Shown: positions 63,454-64,000 of the stretch, piece by piece
Layout of the letters: every line of letters begins with the position of its first letter
Position numbering within the stretch: the stretch's first letter is position 1
NCBI RefSeq assembly: GCF_027627455.1
Contig: NZ_CP115483.1
Coordinates: 1,240,001 to 1,304,000, forward strand
Length of the DNA stretch: 64,000 bases
Direction: 5' to 3'
Origin: Sphingobacterium sp. SYP-B4668
Lineage (GTDB): Bacteria; Bacteroidota; Bacteroidia; Sphingobacteriales; Sphingobacteriaceae
Notes under the pieces: generated by a model
What the model was told of the DNA's origin: nothing
The model's input: the letters and a program-made list of their open reading frames with translations, nothing else
Database searches by the model: none
Made by a program: the position numbers and the translations under genes

Positions 63454-64000
63454 TTATTTTCCTCTATTCACGATAGTACCTGTTGCTTGAGCTGTAGGCA
63501 TTATCAATAAATCGTTGATGTTGACATGTGGAGGTCTGGAGAGTACAAATGCGATTGTATCTGCGATATCCTTTCCGCTTAACGGCTGCAAATCTTGATA
63601 TACAGCAGCAGCCCGCTCCGTGTCTCCGTGAAAGCGCACCTCGGAGAATTCTGTCTCTACCATTCCTGGGTTTATAGCTGTCACTTTTATCCCTTTGGAT
63701 AATAAATCTATACGCATTGCTTTGTTCAAAGCGTCCACTGCGTGTTTGGTAGCGCAATATACATTTCCGTTGGGGTACACCTCCTTCCCTGCGATAGACC
63801 CCAGATTGACAATATGCCCTTGACCTCTTGCTACCATCAGCGGGGCCACAGTTCTAGTGACATATAGCAATCCCTTAATATTAGTGTCAATCATCCTATC
63901 CCAGTCCCCAATGTCACCACTTTGGATTGGGTCCAATCCCTGGCTAAGACCAGCATTATTGATTAAGACATCAATCTGTTGCCATTCATTTGGGAGGTTT
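63454..64000 (-). CDS. SDR-family NAD(P)-dependent oxidoreductase, 5' end cut by window edge
   Basis: At least 182 residues are visible. INNAG and the catalytic YCATKHAVDAL (Y-x3-K) are present, and the C-terminal part is complete. The N-terminal Rossmann Gly-rich loop is outside the window. The best match is the YdfG-like group of SDRs, acting on small alcohols such as serine, but the substrate is not shown. Confidence 0.9.
   Translation of the reverse strand, partial: NLPNEWQQIDVLINNAGLSQGLDPIQSGDIGDWDRMIDTNIKGLLYVTRTVAPLMVARGQGHIVNLGSIAGKEVYPNGNVYCATKHAVDALNKAMRIDLLSKGIKVTAINPGMVETEFSEVRFHGDTERAAAVYQDLQPLSGKDIADTIAFVLSRPPHVNINDLLIMPTAQATGTIVNRGK

Noticed and set aside
1..64000. CRISPR arrays, rRNA genes and riboswitches
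   Set aside because: I looked for regularly spaced repeats and known RNA motifs and saw none besides the two tRNAs and the short tandem repeat at 62,190.

Overview
The window reads as a chromosome segment of a Bacteroidota bacterium, most likely Sphingobacteriaceae (Sphingobacterium/Pedobacter type). Reasons: a Bacteroidetes-type conjugation module (two DUF4134 genes, DUF4133, TraG-TraJ-TraK-TraM-TraN), promoters of the Bacteroidetes form (TTG or TTTG, about 19 bases, TAnnTTTG) in front of both tRNA genes, a DUF6089-uppS-bamA-ompH-ompH cluster, and glycine-lipid type acyltransferases.

Region 1 (1 to about 19,680) is the transfer half of an integrative conjugative element, all on the plus strand and visibly richer in G and C than the rest. 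It begins inside a DNA cytosine methyltransferase, then runs through mobC-like and relaxase genes, a ParA ATPase, a type IV secretion operon with many 4-base ATGA overlaps, the coupling protein, an M23 peptidase, a small acidic ORF overlapping ardC, and two element-borne genes. It ends at a clear terminator (19,648-19,682). The integrase and the left end are outside the window.

Region 2 (about 19,700 to 32,560) is AT-richer cargo and looks like a defence island. It holds a lone minus-strand gene of unknown function, a SinR/Cas2-like small protein, a CBASS pair (CD-NTase plus four-TM S-4TM effector), a 70-residue orphan, and a compact four-gene operon: a nucleosidase of the PNP/MTAN superfamily, a 1334-residue P-loop ATPase with a long repeat-like C-terminus, and two large proteins that both end in an R-x4-H HEPN ribonuclease motif (one of them DUF4209-like). 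This nucleosidase + ATPase + two-HEPN operon is the best candidate here for an undescribed antiviral system. The inferred logic is that the ATPase arm senses infection while the nucleosidase and HEPN proteins deplete nucleotides and cut RNA. The right end of the element probably lies in the 594-base gap 32,079-32,672, which carries short direct repeats and a palindrome just before tRNA-Asn.

Region 3 (32,673 to 64,000) is ordinary chromosome: tRNA-Asn, a PfkB kinase, a small cytochrome b5-like protein, an ECF sigma factor, murB, a TetR regulator with a candidate operator, bacillithiol disulfide reductase-like ypdA with a FUSC membrane protein, ohr, PEP carboxylase, a DUF4142-like lipoprotein, a Gfo/Idh/MocA oxidoreductase, ppk1-ppx, tRNA-Leu, a two-gene Fe-S reductase unit, the envelope cluster nadK-DUF6089-uppS-bamA-ompH-ompH preceded by a CBS gene, the glsA-glsB-like pair, a decayed IS256-family transposase, a six-bladed propeller protein, a small Cys-bearing ORF preceded by four 11-base tandem repeats, a GNAT gene, yqeY and a truncated SDR gene at the right edge.
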